A DNA stretch of 20,481 bases. It comes from Clostridia bacterium (lineage in GTDB: Bacteria; Bacillota; Clostridia; Christensenellales; Borkfalkiaceae). Position numbers and translations under genes: made by a program. The stretch covers positions 1 to 20,481 of the forward strand of contig CAAGDF010000094.1 in assembly GCA_900768525.1 (NCBI GenBank), read 5' to 3'. Position 1 is the first letter of the stretch; every line of letters begins with the position of its first letter. The notes under the pieces are model-generated. The model made no database searches. It had not been told where the DNA came from and saw only the letters and a program-made list of their open reading frames with translations. Positions 8,757 to 15,065 of this stretch are shown here, one piece after another.

Positions 8757-9424
8757 ACGACGCTGATTTTTCGTATAAACTGCTGAGAAGCGCGCGTAAA
8801 ACTATGTCGATAGAGGTTACGAGCGGCGGAAACGTTATCGTTCGTGCGCCACTACGCCTGAGCATCGATAAAATCGCGGATTTTATTGCAAGAAAACACG
8901 AATGGATTATTCGTCATATCGAAAAGGCAAAACAAAAGGCGATTATGCTCCCCGAATTGAAAAACGGCGAAATAATTACGCTATGTTCAAAGCCGTATGA
9001 AATTCGGCTGACCGATTGTCGGCGTGCAAAAATGTCGGACGGAATATTATATCTTCCGCAAGATCATCCTAAGCAATCGCTTAAAACGCTTGTTACGCGC
9101 CTTGTTTTGCCGTATTTAGCCGAAAAGACCGATGGATTTGCCCGAGAAAAGGGTTTTAAGTTTTGCGACGTAAAAGTCATTTGTGCGCGTAAGCGTTGGG
9201 GTTCGTGTTCGGCTGATAACATAATTCGCTACAATATTGCGTTGGCATTTTTGCCTGAAAAGGCCTGCGACGGAGTTGTGGCGCATGAACTTTGCCACAC
9301 GGTGGTAAAAAATCACAGTAAGCGTTTTTATGCTTTGCTGTATAAAATTATGCCTGATTATGATAAGGCTGCCGAAATAAGAAAAGAATACGGCGCATTT
9401 TGTGCGTATTTTTCAGAGGATTGA
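8753..9424 (+). CDS. YgjP-like (DUF45/M48-type) metallopeptidase-fold protein
   Basis: Member of the YgjP/DUF45 family of zinc-dependent hydrolases of uncertain substrate. The motif HELCH (residues 178-182) supplies two zinc ligands and the catalytic Glu179, with H188 in KNHSKRF as the likely third ligand. The upstream family block KRWGSCSADNIIRYN is also present. The N-terminal part (YKLLRSARKTMSIEV) and the linker AFLPEKACDGVVAHEL match the family layout. The start is a TTG at 8753, supported by AGGAG at 8739-8743; the TTGA overlap with the hisS stop implies coupling. No signal peptide or membrane segment is visible, so it should be cytosolic. The 223-residue length is typical. The fold is confident; the biological role is unknown. 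Confidence 0.88.
   Translation: MNDADFSYKLLRSARKTMSIEVTSGGNVIVRAPLRLSIDKIADFIARKHEWIIRHIEKAKQKAIMLPELKNGEIITLCSKPYEIRLTDCRRAKMSDGILYLPQDHPKQSLKTLVTRLVLPYLAEKTDGFAREKGFKFCDVKVICARKRWGSCSADNIIRYNIALAFLPEKACDGVVAHELCHTVVKNHSKRFYALLYKIMPDYDKAAEIRKEYGAFCAYFSED
9415..9420 (+). promoter_or_regulatory. Ribosome binding site fixing the dtd start
   Basis: AGAGGA lies 6 bases before ATG 9427 and just ahead of the stop codon of the upstream gene. It supports 9427 as the start; the in-frame reading from 9400 would add nine residues absent from Dtd proteins. Confidence 0.65.
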
Positions 9425-9426
9425 TT

Positions 9427-9864
9427 ATGAAAGCAGTTGTTCAAAGAGTAAATAAAGCAACTCTCGATTGCGAAGGTATGCGCATTTCGGAAATAGAAAA
9501 GGGGTTAGTCGTATACTTTGGCGTTGCTTGCGGCGATACGCCCGATAAAGCCGATTATCTCGCAAAGAAAATTGCCAATTTGCGCATTTTTTGCGACGAA
9601 AACGGAAAGATGAATTTGTCCGCCTTGCAACTCGGTTATTCTATATTATCGGTTTCGCAGTTTACTTTGCTTGCCGACGTAAGCCATGGCAACCGCCCCG
9701 GTTTTACCGATGCGGAAGAACCCGTAAAGGCTAACGAATTATATTGTTATTTTTGCGATAAACTTGCCGAGCAGGGCATAACAGTAAAACGCGGCGTGTT
9801 CGGCGGCGATATGACGATTTTACAAGAAAACTACGGACCTGTAACCATAATTTACGAGATTTAA
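9427..9864 (+). CDS. dtd: D-aminoacyl-tRNA deacylase
   Basis: Homodimeric editing enzyme that removes D-amino acids (and glycine) mischarged on tRNA. It begins MKAVVQRVNKATL as the family does. The conserved active-site motifs are SQFTL at residues 77-81 and the Gly-cisPro loop NYGPVTI at 135-141 (the usual form is NxGPVT). The HGNRPGFTDA segment is the second conserved block. The length of 145 residues is normal. In Bacillus dtd stands next to hisS, and here it is one gene away, which supports a tRNA-quality-control linkage. It is the last gene of the + strand block, followed by two hairpins. Confidence 0.97.
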   Translation: MKAVVQRVNKATLDCEGMRISEIEKGLVVYFGVACGDTPDKADYLAKKIANLRIFCDENGKMNLSALQLGYSILSVSQFTLLADVSHGNRPGFTDAEEPVKANELYCYFCDKLAEQGITVKRGVFGGDMTILQENYGPVTIIYEI

Positions 9865-9884
9865 TTTTCACATTCAGTTTATAT

Positions 9885-9922
9885 AAAAAAGCATGAGGTA
9901 GTGTAACCGCATGCTTTTTTTT
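9885..9922 (+). terminator. Rho-independent terminator after dtd (works in both directions)
   Basis: An A6-GCATG arm (9885-9895) pairs with CATGC-T6 (9910-9920), with a small inner GGT/ACC pairing and eight Ts after the stem. It lies 20 bases past the dtd stop. On the opposite strand it also ends in a T-run, so it can act as a back-up terminator for the large lipoprotein gene. Confidence 0.85.
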
Positions 9923-9934
9923 GAACGAGATATG

Positions 9935-9969
9935 AAAAAGGACCTTGCCGAAGCAAAGTCCTTTTTTTT
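9935..9969 (-). terminator. Bidirectional terminator between the converging transcription units
   Basis: AAAAAGGAC pairs with GTCCTTTTT, continuing after one mismatch with TTGC/GCAA around a CGAA loop (9935-9968). Eight Ts follow on the + strand and five on the - strand. It lies 15 bases past the stop of the large lipoprotein gene (9984), so it is its primary terminator and the second terminator for the dtd side. Confidence 0.85.
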
Positions 9970-9983
9970 GTTAGGTTAGGTGA

Positions 9984-12900
9984 TTAACCGAGATAATCAA
10001 TACTAAAGACTTGAATATCTCCGTTTTTATCTCCAGTATTGGTATAGTTAAAAACGATTTCATATGTGCAACCTGCAGTTGCCTTTTCAAGTTCAATTTC
10101 AGTTTCCGCTTTTAAATCAGCCTTTTCAATTGTTTTTGTTTCAACAATTTCGCCTTCTGCATTTTTAACATTAACAACCAAAGTTTTCATCTGCGCCTTA
10201 GATGAGGGGAATGTTGCTTTAAGAATGATCTTCTTAACTGCTTTTCCATTAATAGTTGTGGATATACTCGCTTTTCCCTCAGCGGTCTTGCTCTTACCGC
10301 ATTTAATGTATTCCCAACCATTTTTATTGTTGTTAAAGTTAGTAACAGTCCATACTTGTTCACCGACAGTCGCCTTCCAAGTATCAGTATAGGAAGAGTT
10401 AGATTCTTGTGTCGTTCCGGGTTTGCCGAATTCAACTTTAGCAATAGACACGGGGGCTGTAGAGGTTGTTGCAAGTACGTTTACTTTAAATGTTTTTGTT
10501 GCAGTTTGTCCTTTATTGTTTACGGTTGCCGTAAGGGTAACAACAACATCTTCGGAACCACGGGTAACGGTTGCGTTTACGGTGCCGTCCTCGGCAGTGG
10601 CGATAACTATAGCTTCGTTATCGGACGTCCAGGTTGCGGATTTATCAAGTACAAAGTTATCGGCAACTGTAGTGGGTACAGTTATTTTACCGAGAGTTTC
10701 TTCGGCTTGATATTTGTAAACATAAGCCATTTCTTCAGTAGTAGCAGCCCGTTTACTTGCTAAGCCTGAACCGAGAGCTTGCGCAGTACCATTATAGGAA
10801 CCTTTAGCAGAAACAAGCGTAACATAAGTGCCGACTTCCACACCTAAAGTATTAAAGTCTTTAACGTTTTTGAATTTTCCGTTAGCTAATTCCATTTGAT
10901 TAGCGCAAAGCCCGAAAACATATACCACGGTTGTTCCGTCAGAAATATATACATTTCCATAAGTTGTATCTTTTACGTTTACAACAACACCGGAAATTTT
11001 GTAGAAGGCTTCGTTGCTGTCTGCTTTTTTGATGAATTCCGCTAAACTTATTGTTTCGTATTCGGTAGAGGGAAGAGCTTTAACAGTAATTGTTACATCT
11101 TTCATTGCTTCGTTAAGAGTAGCGGTAAGAACTACAGTTGCATTTTCTTCACCTGCTGCAGGGCGGGTTACTTTAGCTTTGCCGTTTTCAATAACGATAG
11201 CGGAACCGCTCTTAACTACCCAAGTAGCAGTAGCGTCGAGATCGAAATCGGCAGTAACTTCTGTGCTCATTTTTGCGATGATTGCCGCAAGTTTTTCTGC
11301 ATCGGTGGGTTCTGCGGGGGCTTCGGTAACGGATATCAAAGTACCGTTTGTAAGTTCGTTGGTTGTCGTATTGGTTTCGCCCGACGTTTTAACAAATCTT
11401 TGAAGATTTGCATAGATAACAACAACGTCGCCGGTTTTAAAAGTGATTGCAGTATAAGTTTCGTCCTTAGTTCCGAACTTAATGCCTTCACTGTTCATAA
11501 GTCCGTAAACGGTAATGCTATTTTCGCCGTTAACGAGGTAGAAATTACAATATTTAGTATTATATATTTCACCTACAGTTCCGATTACATAGTATTTATC
11601 TTCGGAGTCGGTATTATCCTTCTTAAGGGCGGTGCATTTTTCGATAGCCTGTTCAACAGTCATCGGGTTTACAATCGACGTACCTGCTTCGGGTGCTTCC
11701 AACAATACTGCTTGAACGATTTCAAGTGTTCCGTTATAGTTTTGGAGCTTACCGCTCATGAATACTCGGTCACCCGTTTTGAAGGGGATACCGAGGAATC
11801 CGTCTTTTGTACCATAACGTTTTCCTTCTGCATTGTTTATTCCATAAACAAGTATGCTGTCATCGCCGTCAACGAGATTAAAATTGCAGTAAGACTCGTT
11901 TGTGATTTCGCCGACAGTGCCATAGAAATAGTACGTTTCGGTCGAAGTTTCTTTGCTTGTACCGTCTAATTTAGCAGCTTCGGTATTAGCGAAAGCAACG
12001 TCTTTCCAATCGATTGCACCTATAACTTTTACAGTGTATTCTTTAGTTTCAGTAGCACCGTTGCAGGTGAATGTCGCTATGAGTGTAACTGTATCGGTAG
12101 TGGAACCAAGGGTAACGGTTAATTTGTTACCAACAAGAGTAACGGAAGCGGGTGCTTCACCTTTGATTGCCCAAGAAATGGTTACATTTTCAAATGCAGT
12201 ACCTTTAACTTGGAGAGCTTGTTCCCCGTTTTCAGTATATTCGGCAGTTACGCTTACTTCACTGATAGTGCTGTCGATCATTTCCTGATCGGTGAACGTA
12301 GCGTCTTTAACGTCGGAAATAGCGTCAAGTCCTAAAGGATAAATCTGATATACTTTGGAGTAAACGGATACAAGACCTTTGATTGTAGCTTGTTTGCCGA
12401 CTGCAAATTTTTCAAGTAAAGTCTTTACGTCTTCGCCATCCATGAAATAGTTGGTGTTGTAAAGGTTGAACTTTTTACCGCCAACGGTGAAGTAGTAATA
12501 CTTGCCATCCTCTGATACCATTTTAGCGTTGTTCAATTCAACAAGCGCATTCTGATAGGGAATAAGAGCGGTGTCCTGATTGTCTACAGCTTTGCTCCAA
12601 TCTGCGGTAGCGTTTCTGTAAACGTAAAGTTCTTCCTGAGTGATAGAGTTACCGGTTTTTGTAACGGAGCATCCGCTGTTGAATTCATATTGTCCGCCGT
12701 AGCAAGTAGCCGTTCCGCTTACTTCGATTTCGGTTCCTACGGGCCAAGCCGCGCGGAGTTGTTCATCGGTTGTAATATCTTTCGTTGCGTTTTTCGGATT
12801 ATATGCATAGTATCCGTAACCTTGTTTGTCAACGAAATACATAGAACCTTTAGAGCTTGAAGTCATTGAAACAATACCGGTTAAGTAACCTACAACCGTA

Positions 12901-13424
12901 ACGGTTTGTTCGCTCTTATCGTCTGCCGCTTTAACAAATTCTTCAAAAGTTACAAGCGTATAAGCAGGAACGTTGTGGTTGAAAGATACAGTATAGAGGC
13001 TGCCGTCGTCTTTCTTATATGCTTCGCCTTTTTTGTTAACAAGCGTAACGGTAAGGGTGTAGGGAATTTTAATTTTCGATTTGCTGTTAACTTCTACAGT
13101 GCATTTGTTATTCTCTGCAGAGTTAACTACCTTAACGTCATCTTCTTTTGCCCCGACAGCGGTGTCAACTGCTACCGTATATTGCAAATATGCGGCTGCC
13201 GGACTAAGAACATAGATGGTGTTCAATTCATAATTAGCCGGAGTTGCTTCGCTGAATGCTTTTTTGTGATCTGTTTCGATCATTTCGAGAACAAGTTCAA
13301 GTTCAGCTGCCGTCGGTTCGGTGTATGTTGGTCCCGCAGGTTTTTTCTCACATGCCAAAAAGGCGATTGAAGAAAGTACTGTCAAAGCGAGAAGACAACA
13401 AATAAGCGACATTTTTCTTTTCAT
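9984..13424 (-). CDS. Large lipoprotein with alternating OB-fold-like and Ig-like domains
   Basis: Predicted surface lipoprotein of 1146 residues. The signal peptide (KRKMSLICCLLALTVLSSI) ends in a lipobox AFLAC with C25 as the lipidated cysteine. By eye the domains are: Ig-like (about 50-150); OB-fold-like (158-260); OB-like (262-365, with VYSKVYQIYPLG); Ig-like (385-470); OB-like pair (498-578 and 611-700, near duplicates with GTVGEI and CNF-LV motifs); Ig-like (705-785); OB-like (790-885); Ig-like (905-985); and a C-terminal beta-rich domain (995-1146). No catalytic motif was recognised. Such OB-like repeats occur in secreted Firmicutes nucleases and in gut lipoproteins, so ligand binding, possibly nucleic acid or glycan, is inferred. 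The start at 13424 is chosen for its AGGAGA site and signal peptide; a GTG at 13484 has neither. The upstream neighbour on this strand is a nuclease-like lipoprotein gene, separated by an IS110 insertion. Confidence 0.88.
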   Translation of the reverse strand: MKRKMSLICCLLALTVLSSIAFLACEKKPAGPTYTEPTAAELELVLEMIETDHKKAFSEATPANYELNTIYVLSPAAAYLQYTVAVDTAVGAKEDDVKVVNSAENNKCTVEVNSKSKIKIPYTLTVTLVNKKGEAYKKDDGSLYTVSFNHNVPAYTLVTFEEFVKAADDKSEQTVTVVGYLTGIVSMTSSSKGSMYFVDKQGYGYYAYNPKNATKDITTDEQLRAAWPVGTEIEVSGTATCYGGQYEFNSGCSVTKTGNSITQEELYVYRNATADWSKAVDNQDTALIPYQNALVELNNAKMVSEDGKYYYFTVGGKKFNLYNTNYFMDGEDVKTLLEKFAVGKQATIKGLVSVYSKVYQIYPLGLDAISDVKDATFTDQEMIDSTISEVSVTAEYTENGEQALQVKGTAFENVTISWAIKGEAPASVTLVGNKLTVTLGSTTDTVTLIATFTCNGATETKEYTVKVIGAIDWKDVAFANTEAAKLDGTSKETSTETYYFYGTVGEITNESYCNFNLVDGDDSILVYGINNAEGKRYGTKDGFLGIPFKTGDRVFMSGKLQNYNGTLEIVQAVLLEAPEAGTSIVNPMTVEQAIEKCTALKKDNTDSEDKYYVIGTVGEIYNTKYCNFYLVNGENSITVYGLMNSEGIKFGTKDETYTAITFKTGDVVVIYANLQRFVKTSGETNTTTNELTNGTLISVTEAPAEPTDAEKLAAIIAKMSTEVTADFDLDATATWVVKSGSAIVIENGKAKVTRPAAGEENATVVLTATLNEAMKDVTITVKALPSTEYETISLAEFIKKADSNEAFYKISGVVVNVKDTTYGNVYISDGTTVVYVFGLCANQMELANGKFKNVKDFNTLGVEVGTYVTLVSAKGSYNGTAQALGSGLASKRAATTEEMAYVYKYQAEETLGKITVPTTVADNFVLDKSATWTSDNEAIVIATAEDGTVNATVTRGSEDVVVTLTATVNNKGQTATKTFKVNVLATTSTAPVSIAKVEFGKPGTTQESNSSYTDTWKATVGEQVWTVTNFNNNKNGWEYIKCGKSKTAEGKASISTTINGKAVKKIILKATFPSSKAQMKTLVVNVKNAEGEIVETKTIEKADLKAETEIELEKATAGCTYEIVFNYTNTGDKNGDIQVFSIDYLG
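11403..11594 (-). repeat. OB-like module, second copy of an internal duplication
   Basis: Encodes residues 611-674 of the large lipoprotein (YYVIGTVGEIYNTKYCNFYL onward). It aligns without gaps to residues 498-561 over about 64 positions, with more than half identical by eye (GTVGEI, YCNF, LV, VYG, EG, GTKD, FKTGD, LQ shared). Confidence 0.75.
11742..11933 (-). repeat. OB-like module, first copy of an internal duplication
   Basis: Encodes residues 498-561 of the large lipoprotein (YYFYGTVGEITNESYCNFNL onward), the partner of the copy at 11403-11594. Protein similarity is high while the DNA has diverged at many positions, so the duplication is not recent. Confidence 0.75.
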
Positions 13425-13433
13425 AGTGCTAAA

Positions 13434-13439
13434 TCTCCT
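13434..13439 (-). promoter_or_regulatory. Ribosome binding site of the large lipoprotein gene
   Basis: AGGAGA on the - strand, 9 bases before ATG 13424. It decides the start, giving a clean lipoprotein signal peptide. A TATATT further upstream (13445-13450) is too close to be this gene's -10 box, since transcription would start inside the ribosome binding site. Confidence 0.75.
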
Positions 13440-13459
13440 GATACAATATAATTGACCGA

Positions 13460-13488
13460 AAAAGTGCGGTATTTGAATTGGCACTTTT
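13460..13488 (-). terminator. Hairpin between the two lipoprotein genes, possible terminator
   Basis: AAAAGTGC and GCACTTTT form an 8-bp perfect stem around a 13-base loop. On the - strand it ends in five Ts. Before the IS insertion it would have lain about 50 bases downstream of the nuclease-like gene and about 35 bases upstream of the large lipoprotein gene, so it could end or attenuate transcription between them. It lies outside the IS ends proposed here. Confidence 0.4.
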
Positions 13489-13505
13489 CAAGTTCCGTTA
13501 CCTAA

Positions 13506-13597
13506 GCTATAATGGAAGGGTAATAAAGGTCTGACGTAAATCTCCTTGTGCTTATACGCACGACACAAAAGACTATCAGCCGTCCTTCCGTTATAGC
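13506..13597 (+). repeat. Inverted repeat within the IS left end
   Basis: GCTATAATGGAAGG (13506-13519) is complementary to CCTTCCGTTATAGC (13584-13597) with a single T/G wobble, and weaker pairing extends outward towards the CT core. Because the left arm contains the -10 box, it may be a DNA-level match, with the right arm acting as an RNA guide for the left end, rather than an RNA stem. The same right arm contains the TTCCGTTA shared with the left flank. Confidence 0.6.
13508..13513 (+). promoter_or_regulatory. TATAAT -10 box in the IS left end
   Basis: A perfect TATAAT four bases inside the proposed left end. In place, the matching upstream hexamer is TTTTCA (13485-13490, 17-bp spacing). 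In the circular form the right-end TTGACT (15010-15015) would lie 19 bases upstream of it. A start near 13519-13521 would transcribe the candidate bridge RNA and run on into the transposase. Confidence 0.5.
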
Positions 13598-13707
13598 ATT
13601 CGGTTTATGCAGGTTGGGCTTCGCGTCCGTGTAACAAATCAGATTGAATCGGTAATGGATAAGGTCGGTCGCCTTGTTTACTAATTCTTTTCTTGGAGGT
13701 TACACTT
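13519..13707 (+). ncRNA. Candidate IS110 bridge RNA (seekRNA) in the left end
   Basis: IS110-group elements encode a structured RNA upstream of the transposase whose internal loops pair with target and donor DNA. This stretch has no ORF and can fold into two modules. In the first, GGTCT (13528-13532) pairs with AGACT (13570-13574), enclosing a GTGC/GCAC hairpin (around 13545-13561). The second is closed by GTGTAAC/GTTACAC (13629-13635 with 13699-13705) and contains GTAA..AAGG/CCTT..TTAC (13652-13681). The segment TAATAAAGGT (13521-13530) is complementary to the reconstructed insertion site, and TTCCGTTA (13586-13593) equals its left side. Segment TGCAGGT (13608-13614) equals the right end next to the core. 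The RNA ends are guesses: the start from the -10 box, the end at the transposase start. No covariance model could be run. Confidence 0.5.
13695..13699 (+). promoter_or_regulatory. Ribosome binding site of the IS110 transposase
   Basis: GGAGG 8 bases before ATG 13708. It rules out the in-frame TTG at 13693, which would overlap it. The 3' arm of the GTGTAAC/GTTACAC stem covers its last G and the spacer, so the RNA fold may lower transposase translation. Confidence 0.7.
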
Positions 13708-14907
13708 ATGAACGCTGTCGGTATTGATGTCTCGAAAGGCAAATCTACCGTTGCCGTCCTGCGCCCGTTCGGAGAAAGCATCGTTTCCCCGTTCGACGTA
13801 TCGCACAATCCAAAGGAACTTTCGGAGCTTGTCACACTCCTTAAAACTTTGGACGGCGATACGAAGGTTGTTATGGAATACACAGGCAACTACTATCTCC
13901 CAATAGCCTTGTTTCTCCGTAACAACGGCTTATTTGTTTCCGTAGTCAATCCCATTTTGGTGAAAGACTACAGTACAAAATCGTTAACTGTCCGCAAGGT
14001 TAAAACGGATAAAAAAGATTCCGTTAAACTTGCTTCTTTTGCTATCGATCGTTGGAAAGAGCTTTCGCCTTTCTCCGTTCAATCCGAAGCAAGACTTCTA
14101 CTCAAATCCTACAACCGACAATACAACCAATACATCAAACTCAAAGTTTCGTTGAAGAATAATCTTATCTCGCTCATAGATCAAACATTTCCCGGAGCTA
14201 ACACTTTATTCTCTACGCCTACGAGAAAATCCGACGGTCACGAGAAATGGGTCGACTTCATTCTCAAATACCATCATGCGGCGTGCATTTCAAAGAAGTC
14301 TTTTTCCTCATTCGCTAAAAGTTATCTTGCTTATTTCTCTGAAAGTAAGGCTAAATCCGTTTACGATTTCGCTTGTAACTGTTCGCCGTCTTTATCCTTT
14401 ACGGAAAGTACAGCCTTACTCGTTTCAAACGCGACCTCTCAACTCAACTGCATTAACGAAACGCTTGCGTCACTCGCTTCCGAGATGAATAAGCTCGCTT
14501 CTACGCTGCCCGAATACGATACCGTTATGTCCATGTTTGGCGTTGGCTCCGTCCTCGGTTCTCAGCTCATCGCGGAAATCGGCGACGTCTCTCGCTTCTC
14601 GAACAAAAAAGCTCTTGTGGGTTTCGCCGGATTAGACGCTTCGCCGTTTCAGTCCGGAAACTTTAACCCACAATCCCGCTCTATCTCAAAACGAGGTTCT
14701 TCCGCTTTGCGAAAAACGCTGTTTCAGATCATGTCAGTTATCTTGCAACAAGCCCCATTAGAGAACTCTGTATTTCAATTTATGGACAAGAAACGTTCCG
14801 AAGGCAAACATTTCTACGTTTACATGATCGCTGCCGCCAACAAGTTTTTGAGAATTTATTATGCTCGCGTGACAGAGCATTTGAACTCTCTCAAGCATAC
14901 CGCTTAA
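13708..14907 (+). CDS. IS110-family DEDD transposase/recombinase
   Basis: Recombinase of 399 residues. The N-terminal RuvC-like DEDD domain shows D7 (GIDVSK), E57 (VVMEYTGNYY), D101 and D104 (KTDKKD), almost the same spacing as in IS621. A long helical insert follows. The C-terminal Transposase_20 domain includes MFGVGSVLGSQLIAEIGDVSRF (about 273-296), VGFAGLDASPFQSG and the Ser-bearing SISKRGSSALRKTLFQ (about 325-340), where S331 or S332 is the likely catalytic serine. The protein appears complete, with no frameshift, so the element may be active. Codon use (many TCT, TCC and CTC codons) differs from the neighbouring genes, fitting transfer. It lies opposite to the flanking genes. A start at 13708 is set by GGAGG. 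Confidence 0.95.
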   Translation: MNAVGIDVSKGKSTVAVLRPFGESIVSPFDVSHNPKELSELVTLLKTLDGDTKVVMEYTGNYYLPIALFLRNNGLFVSVVNPILVKDYSTKSLTVRKVKTDKKDSVKLASFAIDRWKELSPFSVQSEARLLLKSYNRQYNQYIKLKVSLKNNLISLIDQTFPGANTLFSTPTRKSDGHEKWVDFILKYHHAACISKKSFSSFAKSYLAYFSESKAKSVYDFACNCSPSLSFTESTALLVSNATSQLNCINETLASLASEMNKLASTLPEYDTVMSMFGVGSVLGSQLIAEIGDVSRFSNKKALVGFAGLDASPFQSGNFNPQSRSISKRGSSALRKTLFQIMSVILQQAPLENSVFQFMDKKRSEGKHFYVYMIAAANKFLRIYYARVTEHLNSLKHTA

Positions 14908-14926
14908 TCGTTATCCTGCTCGTTTC

Positions 14927-14957
14927 AAGTCTGCGCCTTTGACGGAGACTTTTTTTT
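14927..14957 (+). terminator. Terminator after the transposase gene
   Basis: AAGTCT (14927-14932) pairs with AGACTT (14946-14951), with a short inner CG pairing, and runs into a T-tract ending at 14957. It lies 20 bases after the transposase stop, inside the element's right non-coding end. Confidence 0.7.
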
Positions 14958-15009
14958 GCTACTCTTTTCCCTGTTCGAAACATTTCTCTAAAATCTCTCA
15001 TTCCAACCC

Positions 15010-15015
15010 TTGACT
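15010..15015 (+). promoter_or_regulatory. Outward TTGACT -35-like hexamer at the IS right end
   Basis: TTGACT matches the -35 consensus in five of six positions and lies 13 bases before the proposed CT core, facing out of the right end. In a circular intermediate it would face the left-end TATAAT (13508-13513) at 19-bp spacing. No good -10 follows in the flanking DNA. Confidence 0.4.
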
Positions 15016-15065
15016 TTTATTTGCAGGTCTTTATTAAATTGTCATTAAAGACTACTCAATCAATT

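Larger units (their letters stand above)
13502..15030 (+). mobile_element. IS110-family insertion sequence, ends inferred at a CT core
   Basis: An element of about 1.53 kb with one DEDD transposase, about 200 bp of structured non-coding DNA on its left and about 120 bp on its right. Like other IS110 members it shows no terminal inverted repeats. The ends are inferred from three signs. CT occurs at 13502-13503 and 15029-15030, and CT is also the core dinucleotide of IS621. The right end abuts its core with TGCAGGT (15022-15028), repeated inside the candidate RNA at 13608-13614. Joining 13503 to 15031 recreates a site matching two segments of that RNA. The element sits in an intergenic region and leaves both flanking genes intact. 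The family is certain; the exact ends are a hypothesis. Confidence 0.7.

Noticed and set aside
12906..13370. Open frames on the + strand across the large lipoprotein gene, such as 154 codons here
   Set aside because: The - strand reading has a signal peptide, a ribosome binding site and repeated domains over its whole length; the + strand frames have none of these.
13445..13450. TATATT on the - strand as -10 box of the large lipoprotein gene
   Set aside because: Transcription would start within the ribosome binding site, and no -35 hexamer is found at the right distance.
13506..13597. The GCTATAATGGAAGG inverted repeat as terminal inverted repeats of the IS
   Set aside because: Both arms are on the left side of the transposase, 64 bases apart. 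IS110 elements generally lack terminal inverted repeats. It is better read as RNA structure or guide pairing.
15027..15052. GTCTTTA/TAAAGAC inverted repeat as terminator of the nuclease-like gene
   Set aside because: It straddles the proposed right end of the IS, has an AT-rich 7-bp stem and lacks a T-run in the - direction. The hairpin at 13460-13488 is a better candidate for the original locus.
15047..15054. AAAGACTA shared with 13568-13575 in the candidate RNA as another guide match
   Set aside because: It lies 17 bases beyond the core, outside the range expected for guide pairing, and an 8-base match between two AT-rich stretches of this size is likely by chance.
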